A DNA stretch of 64,000 nucleotides from Actinoplanes italicus (GTDB lineage Bacteria > Actinomycetota > Actinomycetes > Mycobacteriales > Micromonosporaceae): the NCBI RefSeq assembly GCF_003001815.1, contig NZ_PVMZ01000001.1:372001-436000 (forward strand), written 5' to 3'. The notes under the pieces were generated by a model. It had not been told where the DNA came from and searched no databases. It saw only the letters and a list, made by a program, of their open reading frames with translations. Position numbers and translations under genes: made by a program. Position 1 is the stretch's first letter. Each line of letters starts with the position of its first letter. Positions 53,701-61,691 of the stretch are shown here, piece by piece.

Positions 53701-55846
53701 GTACGCGCTCGGCATGCCCTGGTGGTCCCCGCTGGTGGTCGGCGCCGCGGTCGCGGTCGCCTACGCGCTGGGTGCCGTCGCCGCGGCCGATCCGCACGCC
53801 GCGCGGGCCCGGGCCGGTGTCGCCGCGGTGGTGATGCTGCACGCCACCTCGGCAGGCACGGCCCGACCGTGGTCGACCGCGCTCGCGCTGCTGACGATCG
53901 TCCTGCTCGGGCTGCTGGTGGCGGCCGCCGCCCGGATCCCGGTGAAGGCGCCGCCCACCACGTTCGAGGACACCGCCGAACTGGAGGAGACCCCGGACCA
54001 GGCTCCGGACGGCCTGCTGCCGGCGCACCGCGCCCAGATCGGAGGAGCCGCCGCCGCGTCGGTGCTGCTGGCTCTGCCCGGCTTCCTGGCCGCGCTCGCC
54101 GCGAATCAGGGTCACGGTCTCGAGGTGATCCTGACCGCCGCGCTGGCCGGTTCCACGCTGGGTCTCGCCGTTCTCGCCGCGGTCGGCCGCTTCCTGCCGC
54201 AGTACCTTCCCTGGGCGACCATCGGTGTGGTCCTGGGCGCCTCGATCACCGCGGTGGCCTGCATCCCGACCCACTACCCGACGGCACTGTACGCGGCCGC
54301 CGCCGCCCTGGTCGGGGTACTCGCCGAGATGCTGCGCGGCGCGGTTCCGCCACCACCGTCGCCGGTTCCGAGGGTCGCGCCGTTCGACGACAGCCCCGCC
54401 GCGAGCCGGTACATGCGCATCCGCCGCTCCGGCTGGGGTGAACGCTGGCTCGCCGACCCGGCCGCCGGTGCCGCCATGCTGGCCCTGCTGCCCACCGTGC
54501 TCGCACTGTTCTCGCTGGCACCCGCCCTGCGTGCGGCTCTGGTGGACCCGCTCGGGCAGTTGCGGGCCATCTGGGAGGGACCGATCCCGGCCCTGGTCGA
54601 CCCGGCCACCGGCAACGTGGACGGCACCAGCGCGCTGGCCGCGATCCTGCTCACCGGGGCGGCCGCGCTCGCCGCCGTCGGGTTCGGCGGCAAGACCTCC
54701 GAGGCGGTCCCGGTCATCCTGCCGGGGCTCGCGCTGACCCTGCTGATCACACCGATCGCCCTGCACGCCGGGTTCCCGGCGGCCACCGGGGCGGCGCTCG
54801 TGGTGTTCACCATCTCGATGCTCGGGCTGGCGCTGACCCCTCCCCCGGTCGCGCATCGGGCGCCGCTGCTGCGCGGCACCCGCGGGATCGTCTTCGCGAT
54901 CGGTCTGCTGGCCGGTGGCGCGGGGCTCGCCGGCAGCCTGGCACTGGAGTCGCTGACGCTGTTCACCCTGGGCAGCGCGGTGGGAGTCGGCCTCGTGGCG
55001 GCGCTTGCCGGGCGTACCCAATCGGCTCGGTTGTTGGGCTGGCTCTTCGCGGCGGTGATGGGCCAGATGTTCGTGATGGCGGTGGCCATCTCGGCGGGCC
55101 TGGAACGGCACTGGGCGTCGTTCGGAGTGCTGGCGGTGGGCGCGATCCTGCTGTCGCTGGAGGCGGCGCTGCCACGGCTGGGCCTGCCGCAGTACCGCGC
55201 CGAGGCGATCACCGTCGAATGGAGCGGGTACGCGTCGGCGGCCGTCGCCGGTGTGCTGGCCATCCACTCCCCCGCCCACCTGGCCGCGTTGCTCGCCGCG
55301 TGGGGCGCGGTGCTGGGCCTGACGGCGTCGCGGCCGGACCGCACCCCGAGTCAGCGGCGCACGATGTTCTGGGTCGCCGTCGGTTTCGAGATCGCCGGCT
55401 GGTGGCTGTTCATCTCGCTGGCCGAGGTGGGGCTGCCGGAGGCGTACACGCTGCCGTTCGCGGCCCTGGCCCTGGCCGTCGGCGTGGTCGAGGCGCATCA
55501 CCGGCCCGATCTGAGCAGCTGGGCGGCGTACGGTCCGGCGCTGCTGGCCGCGTTCGTCCCGACGATCGGCATCGTGCTCGCCGGCAACGGCGGCGACCTG
55601 CGGGCGGTGCTGCTCCTGCTCGGGGCGGTGGCCACGCTGCTCATCGGCTCGCGCAGCCGGCAGCAGGCGCCGGTCGTGGTCGGCACGGTCGCCACCGTGG
55701 TCGCGGCGCTGGCGTTCGCGTTCACTCTGGGCGGCCCGTGGCTGATGCTGATCCCGGTCGGGGTGGTCCTGCTGTTCCTGGGCGCGTCGAGCGAGAACCG
55801 TCGGCGCACCCAGGAGTTCCGCGAGGTCCTCTCCAAGATGCGCTGA
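50714..55846 (+). CDS. Giant polytopic membrane protein (1710 aa), function unknown
   Basis: The GTG start has GAGGAGG 5 bases upstream. Residues 1-60 are a probable coiled coil (ASIAELKIRDMQAAGERTKI; FQRDILAHAQKQQRQKG). Residues 60-160 are basic then Pro/Arg-rich. From about 165 to the end lie dozens of hydrophobic segments, beginning SVQNILLVLGALLLGVAAVV and including GRALILALCTGIALSAAPGV. They are interrupted by cytoplasmic-looking loops near 340-430 (PHP/Asp-rich) and near 1080-1110. The protein ends in a short basic tail (RRRTQEFREVLSKMR). Similar giant permease-like proteins exist in Streptomyces and Micromonosporaceae without known function. No catalytic or transporter signature was recognised. 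The downstream sigma-factor operon begins 62 bases later. Confidence 0.85.
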   Translation: MAQADEPDDYVDEQLARIDASIAELKIRDMQAAGERTKIASKLQAALFQRDILAHAQKQQRQKGAKTRRTTTRRRPPEDFPPPPRAGASQADQPEERRPPRRQAPPPDWAEPGTAHTGPPGVATDGVAVLVDDPPPTERVERPTPPPRRPPLATMEHPPEASTQSVQNILLVLGALLLGVAAVVFATVAVTNPFGRALILALCTGIALSAAPGVAKRGLSSTGEAIAAIGLIMLPITLYALEGSPLTGGDVPTSLYLGITFALTAVAAFVYAGVTRLTAPRYATVIATQPVAPLLAYPMIQSPAGWGLALTVVAVLDLLLLTRVIRAGRLVPKWPLGRPVGADRTSLAEADADAERFARREGAPDPADPAAYAADAPPRPESHPEEPDLIIPGLNRPRRRWLPTRIFPGPRPAGAPPAGSMPLAPPATPPSADWLRELTFALLCLACAGALLYSSVALLQAQVLGDALRSGLVLIAAALTGVAAARLLKQPTAMNVAGAVLTLAVIGAMARIAGVVSPNWSVVAAAATVAVAGAVIGMLAENVRRGPQYASTAALVLLGLVVGVDALRAAIAPVAAARPIWDADTAAYAQKLAEAVGPSGWLLAFSALLMTIAAALALPTSIRHEGAVAGIALTALAVPASLGLPWSEAPWPLVLAAIGLGAAGLWANTRRTAAAHVAAAGVVGLFGAGAALSASWLTAAVLTALAGAGVMVAIAARQIPVRLFAWVIGDWASGAAALAIPGAAVTAALAVSDPGGGPPPNAGSTVPALAAGFLAVAGTLSYAAVFQVARREISLPMTVGTGLGAVAMALAALFAPGATAPDVWVGALLLGAAALLFFAKSIDNRGRTDRVLDGPDIAAAAATVAICGALARVAALAFPDAPLAVAGVMVLLVGMGVTLLPDDWRPGPARGLGIAALVVGVIAGWMALVGGLKVLSLPGRLWEADLTAYPAAPEAGAWQAPFALVMVAITAGIAMPRPWSPYASGLAAALATIGTPYALGMPWWSPLVVGAAVAVAYALGAVAAADPHAARARAGVAAVVMLHATSAGTARPWSTALALLTIVLLGLLVAAAARIPVKAPPTTFEDTAELEETPDQAPDGLLPAHRAQIGGAAAASVLLALPGFLAALAANQGHGLEVILTAALAGSTLGLAVLAAVGRFLPQYLPWATIGVVLGASITAVACIPTHYPTALYAAAAALVGVLAEMLRGAVPPPPSPVPRVAPFDDSPAASRYMRIRRSGWGERWLADPAAGAAMLALLPTVLALFSLAPALRAALVDPLGQLRAIWEGPIPALVDPATGNVDGTSALAAILLTGAAALAAVGFGGKTSEAVPVILPGLALTLLITPIALHAGFPAATGAALVVFTISMLGLALTPPPVAHRAPLLRGTRGIVFAIGLLAGGAGLAGSLALESLTLFTLGSAVGVGLVAALAGRTQSARLLGWLFAAVMGQMFVMAVAISAGLERHWASFGVLAVGAILLSLEAALPRLGLPQYRAEAITVEWSGYASAAVAGVLAIHSPAHLAALLAAWGAVLGLTASRPDRTPSQRRTMFWVAVGFEIAGWWLFISLAEVGLPEAYTLPFAALALAVGVVEAHHRPDLSSWAAYGPALLAAFVPTIGIVLAGNGGDLRAVLLLLGAVATLLIGSRSRQQAPVVVGTVATVVAALAFAFTLGGPWLMLIPVGVVLLFLGASSENRRRTQEFREVLSKMR

Positions 55847-55908
55847 GCTCCGGCCGGGCCGCCTCTTGATCGTGAACCGGATCCGGCGGCGCTGCGTCCA
55901 TACCCTTC

Positions 55909-56451
55909 GTGGAAGTGGAGACGAACGGGGACGACGCGGCACTGCGCCGGATAGCGGCCGGTGATCGTGCCGCGTTCCAGTCGTTCTACCGCGTGCACGC
56001 GCCGTGGCTGTCGGCGCGGCTGCGCCGGCGCTGCCACGACGCGGATCTGGCCGCTGAGCTGCTGCAGGAGACGTTCCTGGCGGTGTGGCGGGTGGCGGCC
56101 GGCTACCGGGGTGGCGCGGACGCGGCCGGCTGGCTCTGGTCGATCGCGATCAGCCGGCTGATCGACTCCCAGCGGCGGGCCGCGGTCCGGCCACGCACCG
56201 TCGAGGCGGTCGGCGACGTGGTGCACGGCCGGCATCCGTCGGCCGAGGACGAGGCGCTCACCCGGGTCTGGGACACCGCGGTGATCGACGCGCTGCGCAG
56301 CCTCTCCCCCGAGTTGCGCGCGGTGCTGCAGGCCACGGTGCTGGACGGGTTGAGCGTCCGGGAGACCGCGGTGCTGCTCGGTGTGCCCGAGGGCACGGTC
56401 AAGACCCGCGCGATGCGGGCCAGGCGTCTGCTGAGGGAGGCCCTCTCATGA
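55909..56451 (+). CDS. ECF-type RNA polymerase sigma factor
   Basis: A 180-residue two-domain sigma factor. Region 2 (about 10-95) includes AAFQSFYRVHAPWLSARLRR, DLAAELLQETFLAVWRVAAG and AAGWLWSIAISRLIDSQRRA. Region 4 (about 125-178) includes LSPELRAVLQATVLDGLSVR and ETAVLLGVPEGTVKTRAMRA, a canonical sigma-70 region 4 helix-turn-helix. Its stop overlaps the next gene as ATGA. The encoded zinc-finger membrane protein is the probable anti-sigma factor, and the ABC genes behind it are the likely target regulon, with positive autoregulation. The GTG at 55909 has a weak ribosome site. Confidence 0.93.
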   Translation: MEVETNGDDAALRRIAAGDRAAFQSFYRVHAPWLSARLRRRCHDADLAAELLQETFLAVWRVAAGYRGGADAAGWLWSIAISRLIDSQRRAAVRPRTVEAVGDVVHGRHPSAEDEALTRVWDTAVIDALRSLSPELRAVLQATVLDGLSVRETAVLLGVPEGTVKTRAMRARRLLREALS

Positions 56452-57209
56452 GTTCCCACGTGTCCGACGCGGACCTGCGGGCCTGGTCGGAGGATCGGCT
56501 CGCGGAGCCGGCGGCCTGGTCGCTCGAGGCGCATCTGGACCAGTGCCGGGCGTGCCGGGGCCGGGTCCCGGCCGATCTGCCACCGCCGCCGGTCGATCTG
56601 CCACCACAGGGCCGGGTCCGACCACCCAGCCGGGCCCGCCGGATCCGGATGCTGATCGGGGCCGGCCCGCAGGCGCGGGTCGCCTGGTTCTCGGCGGTGG
56701 CGGTGACGGTCGTGCTGACCCTCGTGGTGGCGATTCAGCCGGGCACCGTGGTGCCGCAGTGGGTGCTGCTGCTGGCCGCCCCGGCGCTACCGGTGCTGGG
56801 TACGGCCGCGTCCTACGGACGGCACACCGATCCGCTGTACGAGATGGTCGCGTCCAGCGCGTACGGCGGTCTCCGGATCGTTCTGTGGCGGACCCTGTCC
56901 GTGCTGGCCGTCTCGCTGCCGGTGTCGGCCGCTGCCGGGTCCGCCTCGGGCCTCGGTGCTCCGGCCGTCTGGCTGCTGCCCTCGCTGGCCCTGACCGCAC
57001 TCACTCTGGCCCTGGCCGCCCGGACGGGTCCGGCGGTCGCCGCCTCGATCGTTGCCGCCGTCTGGGCGGTGCTGGTGCTCGGCACGCTGTGGAGCCCGGC
57101 GAACGGCGCCCAGCTGGTCGACGCCCCGTCGGCCCCGGCCTGGCTCGCGGTTCTCGCGGCCGCGGCCGTCGTCACGCTCACCCGACGATTCCAGGAGGCA
57201 CCGCGATGA
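56448..57209 (+). CDS. Zinc-finger membrane protein, putative anti-sigma factor
   Basis: A 253-residue protein. The N-terminal 50 residues hold an anti-sigma zinc motif H-L-D-Q-C-R-A-C-R (H-x3-C-x2-C) within SLEAHLDQCRACRGRVPADL. A Pro/Arg linker leads to about six membrane segments (VAWFSAVAVTVVLTLVVAIQ, WVLLLAAPALPVLGTAASYG, LSVLAVSLPVSAAAGSASGL, WLLPSLALTALTLALAA and two more). Classical ECF anti-sigma factors have one membrane helix; this polytopic form is fused to a permease-like body. It overlaps both neighbours (ATGA at each end), so stoichiometry is tightly coupled. Confidence 0.87.
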   Translation: MSSHVSDADLRAWSEDRLAEPAAWSLEAHLDQCRACRGRVPADLPPPPVDLPPQGRVRPPSRARRIRMLIGAGPQARVAWFSAVAVTVVLTLVVAIQPGTVVPQWVLLLAAPALPVLGTAASYGRHTDPLYEMVASSAYGGLRIVLWRTLSVLAVSLPVSAAAGSASGLGAPAVWLLPSLALTALTLALAARTGPAVAASIVAAVWAVLVLGTLWSPANGAQLVDAPSAPAWLAVLAAAAVVTLTRRFQEAPR

Positions 57210-57949
57210 CGGTCGACATCGAGAAGATTCGCATCCGGTACGGCCGCCGCGTCGTACTCGACGATCTGGACCTGGCCCTGGACACCGGCGTGCACGGACT
57301 GCTCGGGCCGAACGGTGCGGGCAAGACGACCCTGATGCGGGTGCTGGCCACGGTGGCCCGCCCGGACGCCGGTGCGGTACGCCTGCTGGGCACCCCGATC
57401 GGTGATGCGAAGGCCCTGCGCCGCGTGCGTCGCCAGCTCGGCTATCTGCCGCAGAGTTTCGGGTTCTATCCCCGGTTCACGGTCCGCGAGTTCGTGGAGT
57501 ATTTCGCCTGGCTCAAGGAGATGCCCGCCGAGCGGATCCCGGTGGCCGTCGACCGAGCCCTGGAGCGGGTCGGTCTGCTCGACCGTGCCGACGACCGGAT
57601 GCGCACCCTCTCCGGTGGCATGCAGCGCCGGGCCGGCATCGCGCAGGCGATCGTCAACGACCCGCGGCTGCTGCTGCTCGACGAGCCGACCGCGGGGCTC
57701 GACCCGGAGCAGCGGGTCGAGTTCCGGGCCCTGCTGCGCGAGCTCGGCGTGGACGCGTGCGTGCTGGTCAGCACACATCTGGTGGAGGACGTCGCGGTGG
57801 CGTGCGAGCGGGTCAGCCTGGTCGACGGGGGCAGGCTGATCTTCAGCGGCACGCCGGAGCAGCTGGCCGCGGCCGGTGGTGACGGTGATGCCGGTGACTC
57901 GGCGATCGAACGCGGGTACACCGCCGTGCTGAGGGCGGTCCGCGCATGA
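57206..57949 (+). CDS. ABC transporter ATP-binding protein
   Basis: A 247-residue nucleotide-binding subunit. Walker A is GLLGPNGAGKTTLMRVLATV, Q loop LGYLPQSFGFYPRFTVREFV, signature RMRTLSGGMQRRAGIAQAIV, Walker B RLLLLDEPTAGLDPEQRVEF, and switch His in VLVSTHLVEDV. This is the export-type (DrrA/NatA-like) class, usually serving multidrug, lantibiotic or envelope export. CAGGAGG precedes the ATG, which overlaps the upstream stop. The next two genes encode its probable membrane partners. Confidence 0.94.
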   Translation: MTVDIEKIRIRYGRRVVLDDLDLALDTGVHGLLGPNGAGKTTLMRVLATVARPDAGAVRLLGTPIGDAKALRRVRRQLGYLPQSFGFYPRFTVREFVEYFAWLKEMPAERIPVAVDRALERVGLLDRADDRMRTLSGGMQRRAGIAQAIVNDPRLLLLDEPTAGLDPEQRVEFRALLRELGVDACVLVSTHLVEDVAVACERVSLVDGGRLIFSGTPEQLAAAGGDGDAGDSAIERGYTAVLRAVRA

Positions 57950-59241
57950 TCGGCCGGGTTCTCCGCTCCGACCTGCGGCACGGCACCCCGCCGCTGGTCG
58001 CGCTGCTCACCGCGATCGCGATGACGTGGATGCTGGCGGTGCATCCGGATGCCTGGGCCGGGCAGTGGACGGGGCTTTCCACGTACCTCCGCGTCTCGCT
58101 CTTGATCTTGGTTCCCCTTCTGGTCGCGGGCGGCGCCTGGCGGATCGGGCGGGAACGCCGCGCACAGCTCGACGAGCTGCTCGCCACCACACCGCGCCCG
58201 GATTGGCAACCCATGCTGGCCGCGTGGGCGGCGGTGACACTGGGCGGTCTGGCCGGTGCCGCGCTGCCACTCGCTGTGGCGATGATCCTTATCGGTCCGC
58301 AGGCCACCCATGTCGGCGCGGGCTGGTGGTGGACCGGCCTCGTCGGGCTGCTCGCTCTCGCCACCGCGGCCGCGCTCGGTGTCCTGCTCGGGCGGTTCGT
58401 GCCGCTGCGGCTGGTGGCCCCGGTCGCCGGGATAACCGTCTACCTGGGGCTCGCTGTGCCGATCTATCTGCACGAGTCGCCGTGGACGCGACTCTCGCCG
58501 GTGATCGGCCACGCCGGTCCGGCGGACGTCTGGCCGGTCGGGTATCACGCCTGGCAGGCTGCCTGGCTGCTGGCGCTCGGCGCCGTCCTGCTCGCGCTGG
58601 CGTCCCGGCGCTGGGTGGCCACCACGGTCCCGGCCCTGATCGCTGTCGGACTCCTGGTCGTGCCGGCGCGGGCCGGGGCGGACTTCGGCGAAGCCGGTAC
58701 CGACGCCGGGGCGGTGGCGCTGGTCTGCACCGACCGGGTGCCTCAGGTCTGTGTGACCCGGGTGCACGGGTTCCTGCTGGACGACGTGGCGGCCGTCCTC
58801 GAACCACAGCTGCGCCGGCTGGACGGGGTGCCCGGCGCTCCGGTCCGGGCGGTGGACGCGCTCGCCGGTGATGAACGCGCCGACACGCTGCGGGTGTCGC
58901 TGACGCAACAGGCCGGCCTCTTCGGGAAGCCCGCCAACCCCGACTGGCTGCGAGCGGAGATCACCTCGATGCTGTACGACAACGACTGCCCACCAGTGCC
59001 GGACAAGGCCGACGACGCAGACGCAGCCGGCGGCGTCGACCCCGCCACCTCGGCCGGCCCCGCCGCCTCAGCCGACCCGGCCGACCAGACTCTGGGCCAG
59101 GCCTGGAACTGGTTGCAGGAACTGCCGGCTGACGGTCTCGCGGCCCTCCCCGGCGACCGGCAGAAGGAGTGGATCGGCCGGGTCCTCGCCGCCGCTCGAG
59201 CCTGCGACCGGGACGAACTGCGGAAACTGGCGCTGTCGTGA
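57946..59241 (+). CDS. ABC transporter membrane subunit with large extracytoplasmic C-terminal domain
   Basis: A 431-residue protein starting at an ATGA overlap with the ATPase gene. Six hydrophobic segments occupy about residues 15-245 (PPLVALLTAIAMTWMLAVHP; LLILVPLLVAGGAWRIG; WAAVTLGGLAGAALPLAVAM; WWWTGLVGLLALATAAALGV; LVAPVAGITVYLGLAVPIYL; TVPALIAVGLLVVPARAG). The last 190 residues are hydrophilic (VCTDRVPQVCVTRVHGFLLD; TSMLYDNDCPPVPDKADDAD; LNQ-type helices), probably outside the membrane and holding four cysteines. No ABC-2 signature was certain; assignment rests on topology and operon position. Confidence 0.83.
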   Translation: MIGRVLRSDLRHGTPPLVALLTAIAMTWMLAVHPDAWAGQWTGLSTYLRVSLLILVPLLVAGGAWRIGRERRAQLDELLATTPRPDWQPMLAAWAAVTLGGLAGAALPLAVAMILIGPQATHVGAGWWWTGLVGLLALATAAALGVLLGRFVPLRLVAPVAGITVYLGLAVPIYLHESPWTRLSPVIGHAGPADVWPVGYHAWQAAWLLALGAVLLALASRRWVATTVPALIAVGLLVVPARAGADFGEAGTDAGAVALVCTDRVPQVCVTRVHGFLLDDVAAVLEPQLRRLDGVPGAPVRAVDALAGDERADTLRVSLTQQAGLFGKPANPDWLRAEITSMLYDNDCPPVPDKADDADAAGGVDPATSAGPAASADPADQTLGQAWNWLQELPADGLAALPGDRQKEWIGRVLAAARACDRDELRKLALS

Positions 59242-59810
59242 TCCGGCTGCACCTGCGGGCGCGCGGTGTCCCACTCTTCGCGCTCGGGCTGCTGGTCGTC
59301 ACGGTCCTCGCCGCCGCGGCCACCCAATGGCTGACCACCCGGCCGTACTTCGACCCGGTCCAGGCGCGCACCCCGGTGATCGCGGTCGCTCCGCTGCTGG
59401 CGGCGCTCCTGCTCGGCCCGACCCTGGCGGGCGCCGACGAACTGCTGGAACGTGGCACGCCGACACCCTGGCAACTGATCCGAACCGGTCACCTGGCCGC
59501 CGCGGTGATCGGCATCGGCACCCTGTTGGCCCTGGCCGGCCGATCCGACGCGCTGGCCCGCAACACGCTCGGCTGTGTCGGCCTGGTCGCCGGTGCGGCC
59601 GCTCTGATCGGCGTCCGCCTCGCCTGGTTGCCGGTGTTCGCCTACGTCTGTGCCGTCTACGCCTCGGCACCGGCCCTCGACGACCGCTGGGCGCAGATCT
59701 GGGCGTGGCCGGTCCAGCCGTCCACCGCGCATCTCTCCTGGTGGCCGGTGCTGGCCGCGTTCACGGCCGGCACCGGCGTCTACATCCTCCGCGGTGCCCG
59801 GACGACCTAA
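59238..59810 (+). CDS. Integral membrane protein of the sigma/ABC operon
   Basis: A 190-residue protein with five or six hydrophobic segments ([95 protein letters not shown]). It starts at a GTGA overlap with the previous gene and ends 4 bases inside convergent purE. It is probably a second transporter subunit or immunity-like partner; no family was recognised. Confidence 0.82.
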   Translation: MIRLHLRARGVPLFALGLLVVTVLAAAATQWLTTRPYFDPVQARTPVIAVAPLLAALLLGPTLAGADELLERGTPTPWQLIRTGHLAAAVIGIGTLLALAGRSDALARNTLGCVGLVAGAAALIGVRLAWLPVFAYVCAVYASAPALDDRWAQIWAWPVQPSTAHLSWWPVLAAFTAGTGVYILRGARTT

Positions 59811-60304
59811 CCCATCAGGCGGTCACGCAGCGCCGCGTCCTTCTCGGCGACCAGTTTCTCCAGCCCGGCCTGGAACTCGACCATCCGCTGCCTTATCTCC
59901 GGGTGTGACGCCCCGAGGATCCGGACGGCGAGCAGGCCGGCGTTGCGCGCCCCGCCGATCGACACGGTCGCCACCGGTACACCGGCCGGCATCTGCACGA
60001 TCGACAGCAGCGAGTCCATGCCGTCGAGGTGCTTGAGCGGCACCGGGACGCCGATCACCGGCAGCGGGGTCAGCGCGGCCACCATGCCCGGCAGGTGCGC
60101 GGCACCGCCCGCGCCCGCGATGATCGCCCGGATGCCGCGGTCGGCCGCCGACTCGGCGTAGTCGACCATCTTCTTCACGGTCCGGTGCGCGGAGACCACA
60201 CCGACCTCGAACGGGATGTCGAACTCGGCGAGCGCGACCGCGGCCGCCTCCATGGTGGGCCAGTCCGAGTCACTGCCCATGATGATGCCGACGACCGGGT
60301 TCAT
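59807..60304 (-). CDS. purE: N5-carboxyaminoimidazole ribonucleotide mutase
   Basis: PurE moves the carboxyl group from N5-CAIR to C4, giving CAIR in purine synthesis. The 165-residue class I enzyme has [39 protein letters not shown] (catalytic His), [40 protein letters not shown] and [16 protein letters not shown]. It begins at the base next to the purK stop, as expected for sequential pathway steps. Its 3' end overlaps the sigma/ABC operon by 4 bases. Confidence 0.97.
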   Translation of the reverse strand: MNPVVGIIMGSDSDWPTMEAAAVALAEFDIPFEVGVVSAHRTVKKMVDYAESAADRGIRAIIAGAGGAAHLPGMVAALTPLPVIGVPVPLKHLDGMDSLLSIVQMPAGVPVATVSIGGARNAGLLAVRILGASHPEIRQRMVEFQAGLEKLVAEKDAALRDRLMG

Positions 60305-61447
60305 CTACACGCCTTCCTGAAGCCACTTGGCGGCGCGAACCGCCCGCGCCCGCACCTCGGACAGATCGTCGCCGAGCACCGTGACATGACCGATCTTGCG
60401 GCCCGGACGGACCTGCTTGCCGTAGAGGTGCACCCGGGCACCCGGGTCGGCGGCGAACAGGTGGTGCAGTCGCTCGTCGATGGAGATGCCGCCCGGCTCG
60501 CCGCCGAGCACGTTCGCCATCACGACGAACGGGGCGGTCAGCGCGGTCGAACCCATCGGATAGTCCAAGACGGCCCGCAGGTGCTGCTCGAACTGCGACG
60601 TCCGGGCGCCCTCGATCGTCCAGTGGCCGGAGTTGTGCGGACGCATGGCCAGCTCGTTCACCACGATGCCGGCGTCGGTCTCGAACAGCTCGACAGCGAG
60701 CAGGCCGACCACGCCGAGCGACGTCGCCAGGTCGATGGCCAGCTGCTGCGCCTCCAGCGCGCGTTCCTCGGACAGGCCAGGCGCGGGGGCGATCACCTCG
60801 ACGCAGATGCCGTCCTGCTGCACGGTCTCCACCACCGGATAGGCCGCGACCTGCCCGAACGGCGAGCGCGCCACCAGGGCGGCCAGCTCGCGCCGCAGCG
60901 CCACCTTCTCCTCGACGATCAGCGGGACGCCGGTCGACACCAGGTCGTCGGCGGCCTCGCGGGAGCCGACCATCCAGACGCCGCGTCCGTCGTACCCCCC
61001 GCGGGTCGCCTTGGCCACGACGGGCCAGGACCCGTCCGCGAAGGCCTCGATCTCCTCGGCCGTGGTGACCCGCGCCCAACGCGGCACCGGGGCTCCCAAC
61101 GAAGCCAGACGCTCCCGCATCATGCCCTTGTCCTGGGCGAAGACCAGCGCTTTCGACCCCGGGAAGATCTTCACCCCCTCGGCCTCGAGCACCTCGATGT
61201 GCCCGGTCGGCACATGCTCGTGGTCGAAGGTGACGGCGTCGCACCCCTTCGCGAACTCACGCAGAGCAGCGAGATCGGTGTGCGTACCGATCGGAACGTC
61301 AGCCGCGACCAGCGCGGCGCTGTCATCAGGCTTCTCACTGAGCACGCGCAGTGACTGGCCGAGGGAAATGGCGGCCTGATGGGTCATACGGGCCAGCTGC
61401 CCGCCTCCCACCATGCCGACTACAGGCAGACCGGTTCGGGTATCCAT
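60305..61447 (-). CDS. purK: 5-(carboxyamino)imidazole ribonucleotide synthase
   Basis: PurK carboxylates AIR to N5-CAIR with ATP and bicarbonate. The 380-residue ATP-grasp enzyme begins LPVVGMVGGGQLARMTHQAA. It contains DAVTFDHEHVPTGHIEVLEA, SWPVVAKATRGGYDGRGVWM (ATP-grasp Lys/Gly loop), LIVEEKVALRRELAALVARS, VGLLAVELFETDAGIVVNEL and AMRPHNSGHWTIEGARTSQF. It is immediately upstream of purE, without a gap. Two palindromic hairpins occupy its upstream region. Confidence 0.97.
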   Translation of the reverse strand: MDTRTGLPVVGMVGGGQLARMTHQAAISLGQSLRVLSEKPDDSAALVAADVPIGTHTDLAALREFAKGCDAVTFDHEHVPTGHIEVLEAEGVKIFPGSKALVFAQDKGMMRERLASLGAPVPRWARVTTAEEIEAFADGSWPVVAKATRGGYDGRGVWMVGSREAADDLVSTGVPLIVEEKVALRRELAALVARSPFGQVAAYPVVETVQQDGICVEVIAPAPGLSEERALEAQQLAIDLATSLGVVGLLAVELFETDAGIVVNELAMRPHNSGHWTIEGARTSQFEQHLRAVLDYPMGSTALTAPFVVMANVLGGEPGGISIDERLHHLFAADPGARVHLYGKQVRPGRKIGHVTVLGDDLSEVRARAVRAAKWLQEGV

Positions 61448-61566
61448 CGCGACGCCAGCCTAGCGACGCCGCAGATCAACCCCCAAATCAACCCCATTCC
61501 GCGGGTACGGCTCCGTCTCCCGGCACTACGACGGCCCGTCCGGCCGTCCCGTCCTGCAGCCCAACC

Positions 61567-61687
61567 CCGGCTGTGTCACACCGCTGTCCCGACGCCTCCG
61601 AGACAGCGGTAAGCCACAGCCGGATCTTCGCGGCTGTGTCGTACCGCTGTCCCAAACGCGGCTGGAACAGCGGTATGACGCAGCCGG
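61567..61687. repeat. Pair of long hairpins between yyaL-like gene and purK
   Basis: Hairpin one: CCGGCTGTG...CCGCTGTCCC (from 61567) pairs with GAGACAGCGGT...CACAGCCGG (ending 61623). Hairpin two: CGGCTGTGTCGTACCGCTGT (61631-61650) pairs with ACAGCGGTATGACGCAGCCG (ending 61686). Starts are 63 bases apart and the two share most of their arms, so they are copies of one element. They probably end the upstream transcript and/or act as a REP-like element. Confidence 0.85.
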
Positions 61688-61691
61688 GCTT

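Noticed and set aside
50978..55942. Minus-strand open frame of about 1650 codons opposite the giant membrane protein gene
   Set aside because: Composition (Arg, Gln, Gly, His, Asp runs) is that of the antisense of a high-GC membrane-protein gene; no ribosome site, no family motif, and the plus-strand frame has a strong ribosome site and membrane periodicity.
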